From positions 1-29,769 of IMG/VR virus record IMGVR_UViG_3300044809_000115: DNA of 29,769 bases. One strand, given 5' to 3'. Origin of the DNA: a virus. Numbering within the stretch: position 1 is the stretch's first letter; every line of letters starts with the position of its first letter. This document shows, piece after piece, positions 1 through 7,757 of this stretch. The notes beneath the pieces are model-generated. The model saw nothing but the letters and a program-made list of their open reading frames with translations. It searched no databases and was not told where the DNA came from. The position numbers and the translations under genes are program-made.

Positions 1-564
1 CACGTCGTAGACGGGCAACGCTTTTGGGTCGGCGGCCGACCTGTTCATAACCCATGCCGCACCGAACACGCGGTAGAAGTCAGGATCGGAGAGGTCGTCA
101 ATGAACCGTTGGCGATCTTCGGCGCTGGAAAACTCGGGCGAAACAATCGTCTGAACGTCGGGCCTGTCCTCGTCCACGAACGTCAGGAGCGCCTCAGGGA
201 AGTCGTCGTAGTTGATGCCCCAACCCGCGTCATCGTCGTGCAGGACCGTGACAGGCTTGTCGTCGTCGGTGATCGTCTGCTCGCGCGGGGGGTGTGCGCG
301 CGTGAGGTCGCGCCACGCTACGCGGCCGAGCGCCTCGACGACGACACAGGTAGCGCGCCCTTGTGCCTCGATACGGAAGGTGTTGTAAGCCTCGGTTGCA
401 TCCTGGGCGCTGGTGTCGGACATCAGCCGCGAGTTGCTCGCGATGGCGGCAGTCTCGGAAGCCTTGGCTTCCGATGCGATCTGAGCCAGATTGGTCAGGC
501 GGTCGAGGTCATCGCCCTGGTAGAGATACACCGTCTCGCGGCGGCGCTGGTGGGTGGTGCTCAT
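1..564 (-). CDS. Tail assembly chaperone-like protein, cut by left edge
   Basis: An open frame begins at the ATG at 564-562, whose ATGA overlaps the stop of the preceding gene, and runs off the left edge after 188 codons. The product is hydrophilic and acidic, with an Arg-rich N-terminus (MSTTHQRRRE), an Ala/Glu-rich helical stretch and, near residue 95, the pattern WRDLTRAHPPRE. That pattern, and the place downstream of the major tail protein, fit the tail assembly chaperones that act on the tape measure protein in siphoviruses. Such genes often carry a programmed frameshift near their end, which would lie outside this window. The family is inferred from position and composition. A minor tail protein of other function is the alternative. 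Confidence 0.68.
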   Translation of the reverse strand, partial: MSTTHQRRRETVYLYQGDDLDRLTNLAQIASEAKASETAAIASNSRLMSDTSAQDATEAYNTFRIEAQGRATCVVVEALGRVAWRDLTRAHPPREQTITDDDKPVTVLHDDDAGWGINYDDFPEALLTFVDEDRPDVQTIVSPEFSSAEDRQRFIDDLSDPDFYRVFGAAWVMNRSAADPKALPVYDV

Positions 565-776
565 GCGCCTGCCCCCTCGGTCGCGCTCAGTAGAGCGTCA
601 GGGAGGTCGCCGTCGAAGGTGTGAGCCAAGATGATGACGTGGACCCGCACGGGAAGTTCGTAGTCGGGGTCGATCTCAACGCGAACATCTCGGGAGACAT
701 GAGCTGACAGGTCGATCCCATCGACTTTCAGACTGGCGGGGTGCCCGCCTCGCGCGTGCAGTTCTACGTGTGTCAT
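561..776 (-). CDS. Small hypothetical protein after the major tail gene
   Basis: A 71-residue acidic protein without a recognised domain, rich in Asp/His in a beta-like pattern (VRVEIDPDYELPVRVHVIIL). The ATG at 776 has a GGAG ribosome site 7 bases upstream, and the stop overlaps the next start in an ATGA. It lies between the major tail protein, from which a strong hairpin separates it, and the chaperone-like gene. Position suggests a tail role, but nothing in the sequence shows one. Confidence 0.7.
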   Translation of the reverse strand: MTHVELHARGGHPASLKVDGIDLSAHVSRDVRVEIDPDYELPVRVHVIILAHTFDGDLPDALLSATEGAGA

Positions 777-807
777 TGGCCTACTCCGTGCCGGGATACC
801 GGGATGA

Positions 808-844
808 GAAGCGCCGCCGACTCCCGGTGAATCGGCGGCGCTTC
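808..844 (-). terminator. 13 bp perfect stem-loop after the major tail gene
   Basis: Arms at 808-820 and 832-844 are perfectly complementary over 13 pairs, with an 11-base loop. On the leftward transcript the hairpin starts about 10 bases after the stop of the major tail protein gene. No T-tract follows, so it may be an intrinsic terminator of the GC-rich actinobacterial kind, a partial attenuator, or an RNA 3' end stabiliser that lowers expression of downstream tail genes relative to the tail tube. Confidence 0.72.
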
Positions 845-854
845 GTCAGAGAGA

Positions 855-1385
855 TCAGGCAGCAACAGCGACGTTGAACGACGGAGCACCCGTCACCGAA
901 GCACCCTGCATGAACGCATACACACCCGAGGCGTCCGTAGACGTCTTGATCGGCACCTTCACGCCCAGATCCACCGGAACGATGTCAACGAACTGGCCGG
1001 CAGCGATCGCCGTCTGCGGGTCGACGTCCTGACGGCGCCACAAGAAGCCAGAGATCAGGTCGTCCATCGCCTCCCACGCCTTCTTGCCATCCGCGCCACC
1101 CGCAGCCTGAGGCTGGAACGACACGGTCAGGTCAGCCGCGGCATAGTTCGTCGCGTCGTTCGACTCGTAGGTCTGCGTCTCACACAGCAGACGAGGCAGC
1201 GTCACCTTGCCCGTGGTCGCGGAGAGGTCGCCCTGGTCGCCGAACAGTGAGCAGGACAGGTTGAACCCACCGGCCGCGGTCAGCTCTGCGACGGTCGGGG
1301 CGCCGTGGACAGCGATCGTCGGGACGAAACCCCAACTGTCGTTGCCGAACGCGCGCTTGAGGGCGGGCTTGAGAGGTGCAGTCAT
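855..1385 (-). CDS. Major tail (tube) protein
   Basis: A 176-residue protein with alternating hydrophobic beta-strand patterns (DLTVSFQPQAAGG, FVDIVPVDLGVKVP) and a closing segment GASVTGAPSFNVAV, which is the usual look of actinophage tail tube subunits. It follows the tail terminator and a small gene, the canonical place. The ATG at 1385 has a strong AAGGAGATC ribosome site inside the preceding gene and overlaps its stop by four bases. A strong ribosome site and a following hairpin fit a highly expressed structural protein. Family membership is inferred from order and composition. Confidence 0.85.
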   Translation of the reverse strand: MTAPLKPALKRAFGNDSWGFVPTIAVHGAPTVAELTAAGGFNLSCSLFGDQGDLSATTGKVTLPRLLCETQTYESNDATNYAAADLTVSFQPQAAGGADGKKAWEAMDDLISGFLWRRQDVDPQTAIAAGQFVDIVPVDLGVKVPIKTSTDASGVYAFMQGASVTGAPSFNVAVAA

Positions 1386-1606
1386 CGGCGGATCTCCTTC
1401 TGGGGCTCGGCCGACTTGACGGCCTTCTTCTCCGTCTCGGTCGAGACGGTGGTCTTGTATTTCGGCGGCAACGGATTGCCGGCGAGGTCTGCGGCGGGCT
1501 GCTCGAGTTCGACGTAGGCGCCAGCTGGTGCGCGGTCGAAGTTCGCGCGGGTGACACTCAAGTGGTGGCCGGTCTCGGCCTGACGGACACGAACGAACTC
1601 ACGCAT
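1382..1606 (-). CDS. Small hypothetical protein between tail terminator and tail tube genes
   Basis: A 74-residue basic protein with a Lys/Glu-rich C-terminus (TETEKKAVKSAEPQKEIRR). The ATG at 1606 has a GAGGAG site just upstream. The N-terminal half (REFVRVRQAETGHHLSV) resembles small actinophage proteins found at this spot, but no function is recognised. It may be a minor tail or assembly protein. The C-terminus encodes the ribosome site of the next gene. Confidence 0.72.
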   Translation of the reverse strand: MREFVRVRQAETGHHLSVTRANFDRAPAGAYVELEQPAADLAGNPLPPKYKTTVSTETEKKAVKSAEPQKEIRR

Positions 1607-1626
1607 GGGTTACTCCTCGGTGGTGG

Positions 1627-2034
1627 TTACTGGGCATCGAAGCCATAGGTGTACGAACGCATCCCCGACCACAGGTTCGAGTCCGTCTCGTCCTCACCCA
1701 CGGGCTCCTGTGTCTCAAACTCAGCGCCCGTCGAAACAACGCCGCCGATCGTGATACGCCGGTTCTCAATCACGCCCGACGCACGATCGAGAAGGGTGTT
1801 GGCGTTCGACTCACCCACACCCACGGCACGGACAATCAGGCGCCACAGACCAGAGGGACGGGAGCCGTCATTGAGACGCGGGCCGCCGTACTGACGGGTC
1901 AGAAGGATCGTCACAAAGTCGCCGCCCGTGATAGGCGCGTCATCGACGCTGTACGCATGACGCACCGGACTCATCGACGCGAAACTGGTGCTCAGCGGGG
2001 TCAACCATTGTGCAACCTGGGCGTTCGTGGTCAC
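1627..2034 (-). CDS. Tail terminator protein
   Basis: A 135-residue protein, the usual size for siphovirus tail terminators, which cap the tail tube and join it to the head connector. The sequence starts with a helical segment (AQVAQWLTPL) and continues with beta patterns (DFVTILLTRQYGGPRLNDG, WRLIVRAVG) typical of the lambda gpU/HK97 gp10 fold group. The start overlaps the preceding stop by four bases (ATGA). The order stopper, gp10-like, terminator, small protein, tail tube supports the call. Motif evidence alone is moderate. Confidence 0.75.
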   Translation of the reverse strand: MTTNAQVAQWLTPLSTSFASMSPVRHAYSVDDAPITGGDFVTILLTRQYGGPRLNDGSRPSGLWRLIVRAVGVGESNANTLLDRASGVIENRRITIGGVVSTGAEFETQEPVGEDETDSNLWSGMRSYTYGFDAQ

Positions 2035-2423
2035 CAGAACAGCCGATCGAGAACCGCCCGAACCTCACCCGGCAAGGCGTTGGCGATCAAGTCAGCAGAG
2101 CGCGCAAGATCGAGGTGCGGCTTCTGGTTCCGCGAGCCATACTCGAACGACATGCCGCCCTGAGGCATCGCACTATCCGGGCCATACTCGCCCGAATACG
2201 TGTTCCCGAACAGCCCGGAGCCGCGGTTCATCTGCGCAGAGAACGCGCGCGGATACAGCTTGCCGTGACGACCAGCAGACGACCGCGCGAAGTCACGCGC
2301 AACCGTGTTGCCGACCTTGATCGCCTCACGCACGATGCCCTGAAACTCTTTCTTGGCCTCCGGCGCAATCTCGAGCAGATCCCGCTCGAAAGCCTCCAAC
2401 GTGGAGACCACATGGACGCTCAC
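2031..2423 (-). CDS. HK97 gp10-like head-tail connector / tail completion protein
   Basis: A 130-residue protein starting at a GTG (2423) that overlaps the preceding stop as GTGA. The N-terminal helix, rich in Glu, Lys and Ala (FERDLLEIAPEAKKEFQGIV, then AIKVGNTVARDFARSSAG), and the later FEYGSRNQKPHLDL are the characteristic pattern of HK97 gp10-type proteins: an amphipathic helix, a conserved stretch and an F-E-Y-G segment. These act at the neck of the virion. A longer frame upstream has no matching composition, so the GTG start is preferred. Confidence 0.78.
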   Translation of the reverse strand: MSVHVVSTLEAFERDLLEIAPEAKKEFQGIVREAIKVGNTVARDFARSSAGRHGKLYPRAFSAQMNRGSGLFGNTYSGEYGPDSAMPQGGMSFEYGSRNQKPHLDLARSADLIANALPGEVRAVLDRLFW

Positions 2424-2830
2424 GCCAGCACCTCCACCACATTCAGCCGCCGGGCCGTCGCATAGGAGTCCGCCTGGACCCCAACAACATGCCAACGACG
2501 ACCCGCCAGGGCCGGATCAGTAGCCGGACCCGCAGCCGTCATCTGGTACTCCCAACCCACAGACGGTGCCGCCGACGAAACAGGGATACGGATTCCGCCG
2601 TCATAGACAGGACGATCCACACCGCCCACAGCAGACGTAGTAGCAGCGACCGACTGGAGGCGCACACCCGCATGGAGACGGCCGAGTGTTGACCCCTCCG
2701 AAGCGAACGCCGGAGTCTTCATGCCGTCCGCGCCCGTCGTGAAGCCGTTGGGCGAGTAGGCCGCGAAGATGTCGGTCATAATCGCGTCAGCGGCACGACG
2801 TCCACGGATAGCAGCCGACCCGGCGCTCAT
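2420..2830 (-). CDS. Head-to-tail stopper (DUF6093-like)
   Basis: A 136-residue protein with an N-terminal helix (RRAADAIMTDIFAAYSPNG) and a beta-rich body including PSVGWEYQMTAAG and a closing RRLNVVEV. The pattern is typical of DUF6093-type head closure proteins of actinophages, which seal the connector after packaging. The ATG at 2830 overlaps the stop of the adaptor gene. The assignment rests on gene order and resemblance to the family. Confidence 0.72.
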   Translation of the reverse strand: MSAGSAAIRGRRAADAIMTDIFAAYSPNGFTTGADGMKTPAFASEGSTLGRLHAGVRLQSVAATTSAVGGVDRPVYDGGIRIPVSSAAPSVGWEYQMTAAGPATDPALAGRRWHVVGVQADSYATARRLNVVEVLA

Positions 2831-3417
2831 CGCGAAACCGTCATCCCGGCCCCGCCGCCGAACGCTGCACGGAGAGATTGCTTCGTCGCCCGCGGGAGCT
2901 CGGTCGCTGTAGCAACCTGCTCACCCTGCGACGTGAAAGTTACGGAGTAGTCGTCGATCGACTCGACCACCACGCGCGGGTCGCGGGCGCCACTAGTGGC
3001 AGCGCTCATACCAGCGATAGCCACGTCGCACACGAGCTGCACAACCCACTCAGGAACGACAGCGAGGCCGTGCCTGAGGGTCACGACGATCTGCAAGGGT
3101 TCCCAGTCCGTCGCCCATCCGCAACGCCGCCAGAGGCGCCCATAGATCAGTTTGTAGTCGGTGTCGGCGACCAGCGTCGTACCGTCCAGCGAAACCGCAG
3201 AGACAGCAGAGACTGGCTTGCCGGGGAGGTCGAGGTACTGGCCCGACTCTTGCGCCCACAAGTCGATTGTGGACGTGGTTTCGAGCACCGGAGACTGTGC
3301 GGCACCCCGGATGATCGACGACGCGACAGCAAGGAACGTGTTAGCCACGTCGTCGTCATCAGGTTCAACACCACGAGCAGAGAGGTCCGACAGGTCAGCC
3401 AGGTTCGGTAGAGCCAT
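2827..3417 (-). CDS. Head-to-tail adaptor / connector protein
   Basis: A 196-residue protein directly after the capsid gene. It opens with MALPNLADLSDL and a helical segment (VANTFLAVASSIIRGAA), followed by VLETTSTIDLWAQ, LDLPGKPVSAV and YKLIYGRLWRR. The L-x-LPGxPV motif is frequent in gp6/gp15-type connector proteins of actinophages. The start at 3417 was chosen because GAGAGGGG lies a few bases upstream and the longer upstream frame is Arg/Ser-rich noise. The protein would form the dodecameric ring below the portal. Confidence 0.8.
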   Translation of the reverse strand: MALPNLADLSDLSARGVEPDDDDVANTFLAVASSIIRGAAQSPVLETTSTIDLWAQESGQYLDLPGKPVSAVSAVSLDGTTLVADTDYKLIYGRLWRRCGWATDWEPLQIVVTLRHGLAVVPEWVVQLVCDVAIAGMSAATSGARDPRVVVESIDDYSVTFTSQGEQVATATELPRATKQSLRAAFGGGAGMTVSR

Positions 3418-3454
3418 TGCCGGACCCCTCTCGCTCGTTGGGTTATGCGGAGGG

Positions 3455-4678
3455 TCAGCCGAACAGGCCGCGGAGGACGCCGTGCGCCGCCTCGTTGCCG
3501 TACTCGAGCCCGATCTCGCCGTAGATCTGCGTCCGGTCAGACGAACCGACCTTGGCAAGCTCCTCCTCGAACAGCACACCCTTGTTGGGAATGCTCAGGA
3601 AGACAGGCGAAACCTGCTCCAGCGACACGACCGCAATCGCGTCAGCAGGCAGAGCCCGCTCCACAGCCACGTTCAGAACACCGAAGTCGGTCACGATGGT
3701 GTTCAGGTCCACGCCGCCGACGTTGCGGGTGCCCGCAAAGGCGTCCGCCTGACGGTAGGCAGTGGCATACGCCTTGGAGAGCGCAACCTTCTGAACGGAC
3801 GGCACGAACAGCGTGGCGGTGGCCTGCTCGTTGATGCCGCCGTTGTCGAACACGGACTGGAGCAGCCCGTTGACGTCCGCAACCGTGGCAACGTTGGCGA
3901 CGTTGATCGCGTAGAAACTGACCGTGGCCGTACCGACCGTGATCGCCGTCGCCGACGTGTCAGAGGTCGGCACGATCTTGAACGAGACGGTCGTGGAGAC
4001 CGACTTCACGTAGTACGCACGGCCGACGACGATAGTCGTCGAAACGCCCACGTCAGTGAACACCACCTTGTCCCCGATTGCGAGGTCGTGGGTGGCGGTG
4101 ATGGTGTCAGTCGCAGCCGAGGCGGACGCGGTGAGCGCCGAACCCGACTTGACCTGGGCGTTGCTGGTCGAGACGGACAGAAGCCCGCCCATCGCACGCG
4201 CAGTCGAGTTGGTGGTCGGCTTGACCTTCGTGCCGTTCCACATGCAGTAGTTCGCGTCGCGCGCGATCTGCTTGAGGGACTGCATGACCTGCCACGAGTG
4301 CTCGTTGCCGACAGGGTTGGCGCCGCCGCCGTTGGAGTTGAACGGAGCCGACAGCGCCGAGCGGTACATGCCCGCGGTCGCAGCCTTGGTGTACGAGGTC
4401 TCCACGGTCTCATGGAAGATCTGGCACACGTTCTCCACAACGCCGCGGACGCGCTGCTCGGAGGTGGGAGCCGAAGCACCCTCCAGACGGGCGCGGGATG
4501 CGGCTGCACGGAGGTCGAAGGTCTGCCACTCGAACGAAGTGGAGTCGGTCTGCTTGCCGCCGCCGAGGCCGCCAGAGGCAGACAGGAGCGGGGTGTCGGC
4601 GGGAGTGAGGGCGATCAGTTCGCCGTGATAGTTGGGAAGATCGAACGTAGTCGAGATCCCCGTAGTGCTTCCGGACAT
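3455..4678 (-). CDS. Major capsid protein, SU10/DUF5309 type, with an inserted beta domain
   Basis: A 407-residue capsid protein. The N-terminus (LPNYHGELIALTPADTPLL, then SFEWQTFDLRAA) and the C-terminal half (GGINEQATATLFVP, TDFGVLNVAV) match the SU10-type major capsid family, which has an HK97-like fold. Residues about 178-258 look like an insertion: Thr/Ser/Val-rich beta strands with HDLAIGDKVVFTDVG and AYYVKSVSTT, a pattern common in Ig-like or beta-tandem decoration domains. A strong AGGAGG site precedes the ATG at 4678, as expected for the most abundant virion protein. It follows the scaffold gene at 12 bases. Confidence 0.9.
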   Translation of the reverse strand: MSGSTTGISTTFDLPNYHGELIALTPADTPLLSASGGLGGGKQTDSTSFEWQTFDLRAAASRARLEGASAPTSEQRVRGVVENVCQIFHETVETSYTKAATAGMYRSALSAPFNSNGGGANPVGNEHSWQVMQSLKQIARDANYCMWNGTKVKPTTNSTARAMGGLLSVSTSNAQVKSGSALTASASAATDTITATHDLAIGDKVVFTDVGVSTTIVVGRAYYVKSVSTTVSFKIVPTSDTSATAITVGTATVSFYAINVANVATVADVNGLLQSVFDNGGINEQATATLFVPSVQKVALSKAYATAYRQADAFAGTRNVGGVDLNTIVTDFGVLNVAVERALPADAIAVVSLEQVSPVFLSIPNKGVLFEEELAKVGSSDRTQIYGEIGLEYGNEAAHGVLRGLFG

Positions 4679-4690
4679 GGGTTAGTCCTC

Positions 4691-5344
4691 CTAGGACTTA
4701 CTTTTGGCAAGCAGCTCGGCGGTGCGTTGCTGCTTGAGGGCAATAGCGAGTTGGTGGTTCCCGGCCTTCGTCGCTTCCGCGATCTGGTCGTCGATGGACA
4801 CCTGGGACCCGTTGCGGGCACCGCCGTCCGCCGAACCCTGGAACCTCTGACCGCTTTGCGCGCCGAGGTAGGGCCTGGACTTGATGAGCTCCGCGAGGGC
4901 GTCTGCGATCGCGGTTTCGTCAACGTTGCCGTCGTCGTCTACCTCGAACTTCTCGAGGTCGAGGTACTTGTATGCGTCGGTCGGGTCTTGGAGCACACCC
5001 TTGGCGGCGGCCTTGATCTCCGACTTGCGGATGCGGTCGTTCGCCTTGGAAAGCGCCTCGTCCCTGACGCGCTGGGATTCCTGCGCGGCGAGGTGTTCGG
5101 CTTCCTTGCCGTCGAGCTTGGCTTGGAGTGCGGCGAGTTCCGCCTTTGCTGCGGTTGTTTCGTCGCGTGCGGCCTTGCGCTCTGCCTTCATGGCGTCGAG
5201 CGCCTTCTTGCCGGCGTCACCGAGAGCCGCTTCACCCTCAGTTGAGGCGGAGGCGGCCTCGGTGGTGGCCTCCGTTGCGGCGGCCTCGGTGCTGTCACTA
5301 GACGTCTCAGCGGCAGCATCGGTTGTTGCGGTGGCGTCAGCCAT
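4691..5344 (-). CDS. Capsid scaffolding protein
   Basis: A 217-residue highly charged protein just upstream of the capsid gene. It has a low-complexity Ala/Thr/Glu/Ser N-terminus (residues 1-45), a long coiled-coil-type stretch (KALDAMKAERKAARDETTAA and onward to about residue 115) and a C-terminal segment with SKSRPYLG-like spacing near residue 160. Composition, length and position are those of phage scaffolding proteins, which guide procapsid assembly and leave or are degraded before packaging. GGAG lies 8 bases before the ATG. No protease domain is visible in it. Confidence 0.85.
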   Translation of the reverse strand: MADATATTDAAAETSSDSTEAAATEATTEAASASTEGEAALGDAGKKALDAMKAERKAARDETTAAKAELAALQAKLDGKEAEHLAAQESQRVRDEALSKANDRIRKSEIKAAAKGVLQDPTDAYKYLDLEKFEVDDDGNVDETAIADALAELIKSRPYLGAQSGQRFQGSADGGARNGSQVSIDDQIAEATKAGNHQLAIALKQQRTAELLAKSKS

Positions 5345-5383
5345 GATGGTCTCCGTTGCGGAGTTGGCCCGACGCCTTGCGCG

Positions 5384-6313
5384 TCAGGAAGTTTTGAGGT
5401 AGCCGTAGATCCGCAAGAGACGCAGCGCGTCCTCGTGATCCTTGGCAATGTCGTAGATCGACTCCGGCCGTAGCCTCACTAGCCGGGTCGGGTTCGCCTT
5501 ACGCCACGCAGCACGCTTCGTCGTCCCGTGCGTAGTGGCCTTCACCCGATGCCCGAAGGCATCCGTAGTGAGCGCGTTCGTGATACCCGGCGCAGAGGTG
5601 CCGCGCGTCGCGTTCACAATCTCCGTCATGTCAGCGCCATCACGGATCGCCTGCGCGTCAGCCTGCGACAACCCACGAACCTGACCATCACGGAACGCTT
5701 GGTCAGGAGAAGCGACCAGGCCCTCATCGTGCGCGGCCTGCCAGTCCTGAACCGGCACCATCACACAGTCACAAAGGGGATGCCTGTCGAAGTGGTCGAG
5801 GTCGCGGTAGATCCGACCCGCCAAGATCGTGCAACGCGCACACGACGGCGGGTTTAGCATCCGCACGTAGTTCTGCCAGGTCGGCTCCGCGGCTATCTCG
5901 ACCTGCGAAGCGGTGCGGCCGGCGTCCTGAACCTCAGACACGAACAGTTGTTCAAGCTCCGACATGAACGCTTGCGCGTCGTCCCACCACGCGGCAGGCA
6001 TCGGCTCAATGGGTGCCGGCACGATCCGGTCGATGGTCGCGATGATCGGCTCGGTCAGCGAGAACCCCCGCGACGAGACACCCATGAAAGCGTGCGCGAT
6101 CGACTGCGGTTGCTTGTCAGCGAACCCGGCGATAGTCGAGGCAGACACCACGGCTGAGGCGTACTGGTAACCGGCACCCGTAGCCGCGATCTGCGGGATA
6201 GAAGGCTTCGGATTCAGCGCAAACAGTTTGCGGAGAGCGGCCAACGCGGCAAGAGAGATCCGCCGCTGCCGGTCGTAGTGGCTACGCGCCTGTTGCAGCG
6301 TTGGGGTCGGCAT
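5384..6313 (-). CDS. MuF-like minor capsid / capsid maturation protein
   Basis: A 309-residue protein between portal and scaffold genes. The centre carries a Cys-rich block, CARCTILAGRIYRDLDHFD followed by HPLCDC (C158, C161, H174, H178, C181, C183). This is typical of the MuF/VG15 minor head proteins of actinophages and suggests a metal site. The N-terminus is helical. The family joins the portal to the capsid interior and is sometimes annotated as a capsid maturation protease; no protease triad is evident here. The ATG at 6313 lies 32 bases inside the end of the portal gene, so a shorter start is possible. Confidence 0.82.
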   Translation of the reverse strand: MPTPTLQQARSHYDRQRRISLAALAALRKLFALNPKPSIPQIAATGAGYQYASAVVSASTIAGFADKQPQSIAHAFMGVSSRGFSLTEPIIATIDRIVPAPIEPMPAAWWDDAQAFMSELEQLFVSEVQDAGRTASQVEIAAEPTWQNYVRMLNPPSCARCTILAGRIYRDLDHFDRHPLCDCVMVPVQDWQAAHDEGLVASPDQAFRDGQVRGLSQADAQAIRDGADMTEIVNATRGTSAPGITNALTTDAFGHRVKATTHGTTKRAAWRKANPTRLVRLRPESIYDIAKDHEDALRLLRIYGYLKTS

Positions 6314-7733
6314 TTGCCGTGGCTCCCGCGTTGGCTGCGGTGGCTTCCTTGATGATCGCGCTCAGAATCGGGTCCTGTGCCTGGTCGCGCGCCATCCGCA
6401 TCACACGCTCGATCTCCTGCGGCGGCAACCCATCAAGCTCCAACAGGTACTCGAGCGGATAGCCGATCGCCGACTTCTTCTGGAGAGCATCGGCGCGCTG
6501 CGCGTCAGAACGGTTCTCAATGTCCTTCCACAGCACCACACCGCCACGGATAGCCGCAGCCTTACCCGCGTCCTCCTGCACCAGCGCCACCAGCTCGAAC
6601 ACGTCACGGGCCGCGCGGCCGAAGTGCTGTGTCTTCTCCTGCGTCCGCTTCACCAGACCCGTCTCCAACGCCTTCATGGCATCCGAGGAGACGTTGGCGA
6701 TCGTGCCGCCAATCAGGAGGTAGTGGGACGGGGTGCGAGTCTGGGCCGCGATGTGGCCGACCGCAATCTCAATGATGTTCGTATACACGTCCAGCTTCGC
6801 GGCGGGCCAAGTGTCGATCTTGCTCTGCGGGTCCTCGAGCCAGAGCGCCCGCTTGCGAGAGAACTCAGCCAGGTCGACCTCTTTCCGACCGACCTCGTTC
6901 CCGTCCGCATCAAGGATCGGGATGGTCGGACGCTCTGCGCCGATGATGACCCTCTGCCCCAACGTGGCCTCGTCCGCCGAGGCGAACAGGTAGGACCACA
7001 GGAGGTTGATCGCGTTCTGCATCGACAGGGTGCCGGCGATGTCAGAGATGGGCTCACCGATCAGGCGAGGCCGGTTCGCGAACTCAACGAGCGGCACCAC
7101 ACCCAGCGGGTTCGGAATCACACCCTCCGCGCGAGGCTTCCACCCGCCGTCCATCGACGGCACATACAGCCCCGAAGGCAGCATGTTCGTCAGACTCAAC
7201 CGCGGGCGCTGAAACTTCCAGACCTCATTCGGCAGATAGAGCGTCGCGTACTCGAGCGTGTCGTCCGCCCACACCTTCGCACCCGAAATCCGCTTCCGCG
7301 TCTCCGGGTCATAGGCCACGATCGCCTGCGACGGATGCTCCCACGTGATCGCCGGGTTGCCGTCCTTGTCCTGCCACACCAGCGCATAGGCACGCTTCGC
7401 AATGATCGCATCCAACAGAGCCAGGTCGGAGTAGGCGTCGGCATCATTTCGCCGCCACGTATCCCACAAGCCCTGGTCACCCGTGTCCTCGCCATCGAGG
7501 CGAATCCCGGTGATCTCCAGCCGCTCATGCGGTGCGTCAGCGACGATCCCACACCAGTTGTCAGAGAACTTCTCGTAACGGTCCTCAAAGAACCGCGAAA
7601 AGTCGCGCGACCCGAACTGGAGATTGTGGTCCCCCCGGTAGGCACACTCCATCGCATCAACGTCGACACGACGAGCACGGAGATGCCACGAGAGTTTGTT
7701 CAGGATCGCTAGGGCCTCGTCAAGAGTCGCCAC
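6282..7733 (-). CDS. Portal protein, SPP1 gp6-like
   Basis: A 483-residue protein of the usual length for SPP1 gp6-type portals, the dodecameric ring through which DNA enters the head. Recognisable parts are YRGDHNLQF near the N-terminus, NWCGIVADAPHERLEITG, the wing segment VPLVEFANRPRLIGEPISDI, LMQNAINLL-like LSMQNAINLLWSYL, and the ending AIGYPLEYLLELDGLPPQEIERV. Translation starts at a GTG (7733) preceded by AAGGGGG at 7 bases. It follows the large terminase gene by 24 bases, the standard packaging-module order. Confidence 0.95.
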   Translation of the reverse strand: MATLDEALAILNKLSWHLRARRVDVDAMECAYRGDHNLQFGSRDFSRFFEDRYEKFSDNWCGIVADAPHERLEITGIRLDGEDTGDQGLWDTWRRNDADAYSDLALLDAIIAKRAYALVWQDKDGNPAITWEHPSQAIVAYDPETRKRISGAKVWADDTLEYATLYLPNEVWKFQRPRLSLTNMLPSGLYVPSMDGGWKPRAEGVIPNPLGVVPLVEFANRPRLIGEPISDIAGTLSMQNAINLLWSYLFASADEATLGQRVIIGAERPTIPILDADGNEVGRKEVDLAEFSRKRALWLEDPQSKIDTWPAAKLDVYTNIIEIAVGHIAAQTRTPSHYLLIGGTIANVSSDAMKALETGLVKRTQEKTQHFGRAARDVFELVALVQEDAGKAAAIRGGVVLWKDIENRSDAQRADALQKKSAIGYPLEYLLELDGLPPQEIERVMRMARDQAQDPILSAIIKEATAANAGATANADPNAATGA

Positions 7734-7757
7734 GCGCGGCCCCCTTAGAGGTCTAGG

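Noticed and set aside
1668-1690. GGTTCGAGTCC resembling a tRNA T-loop
   Set aside because: It lies inside the tail terminator gene, the flanking bases do not form a T-stem, and no acceptor or anticodon arm could be found.
3161-5245. A 694-residue plus-strand open frame
   Set aside because: It lies antisense to the capsid and scaffold genes, is Arg/Gly-rich without motifs, and is a shadow of high-GC codon bias.
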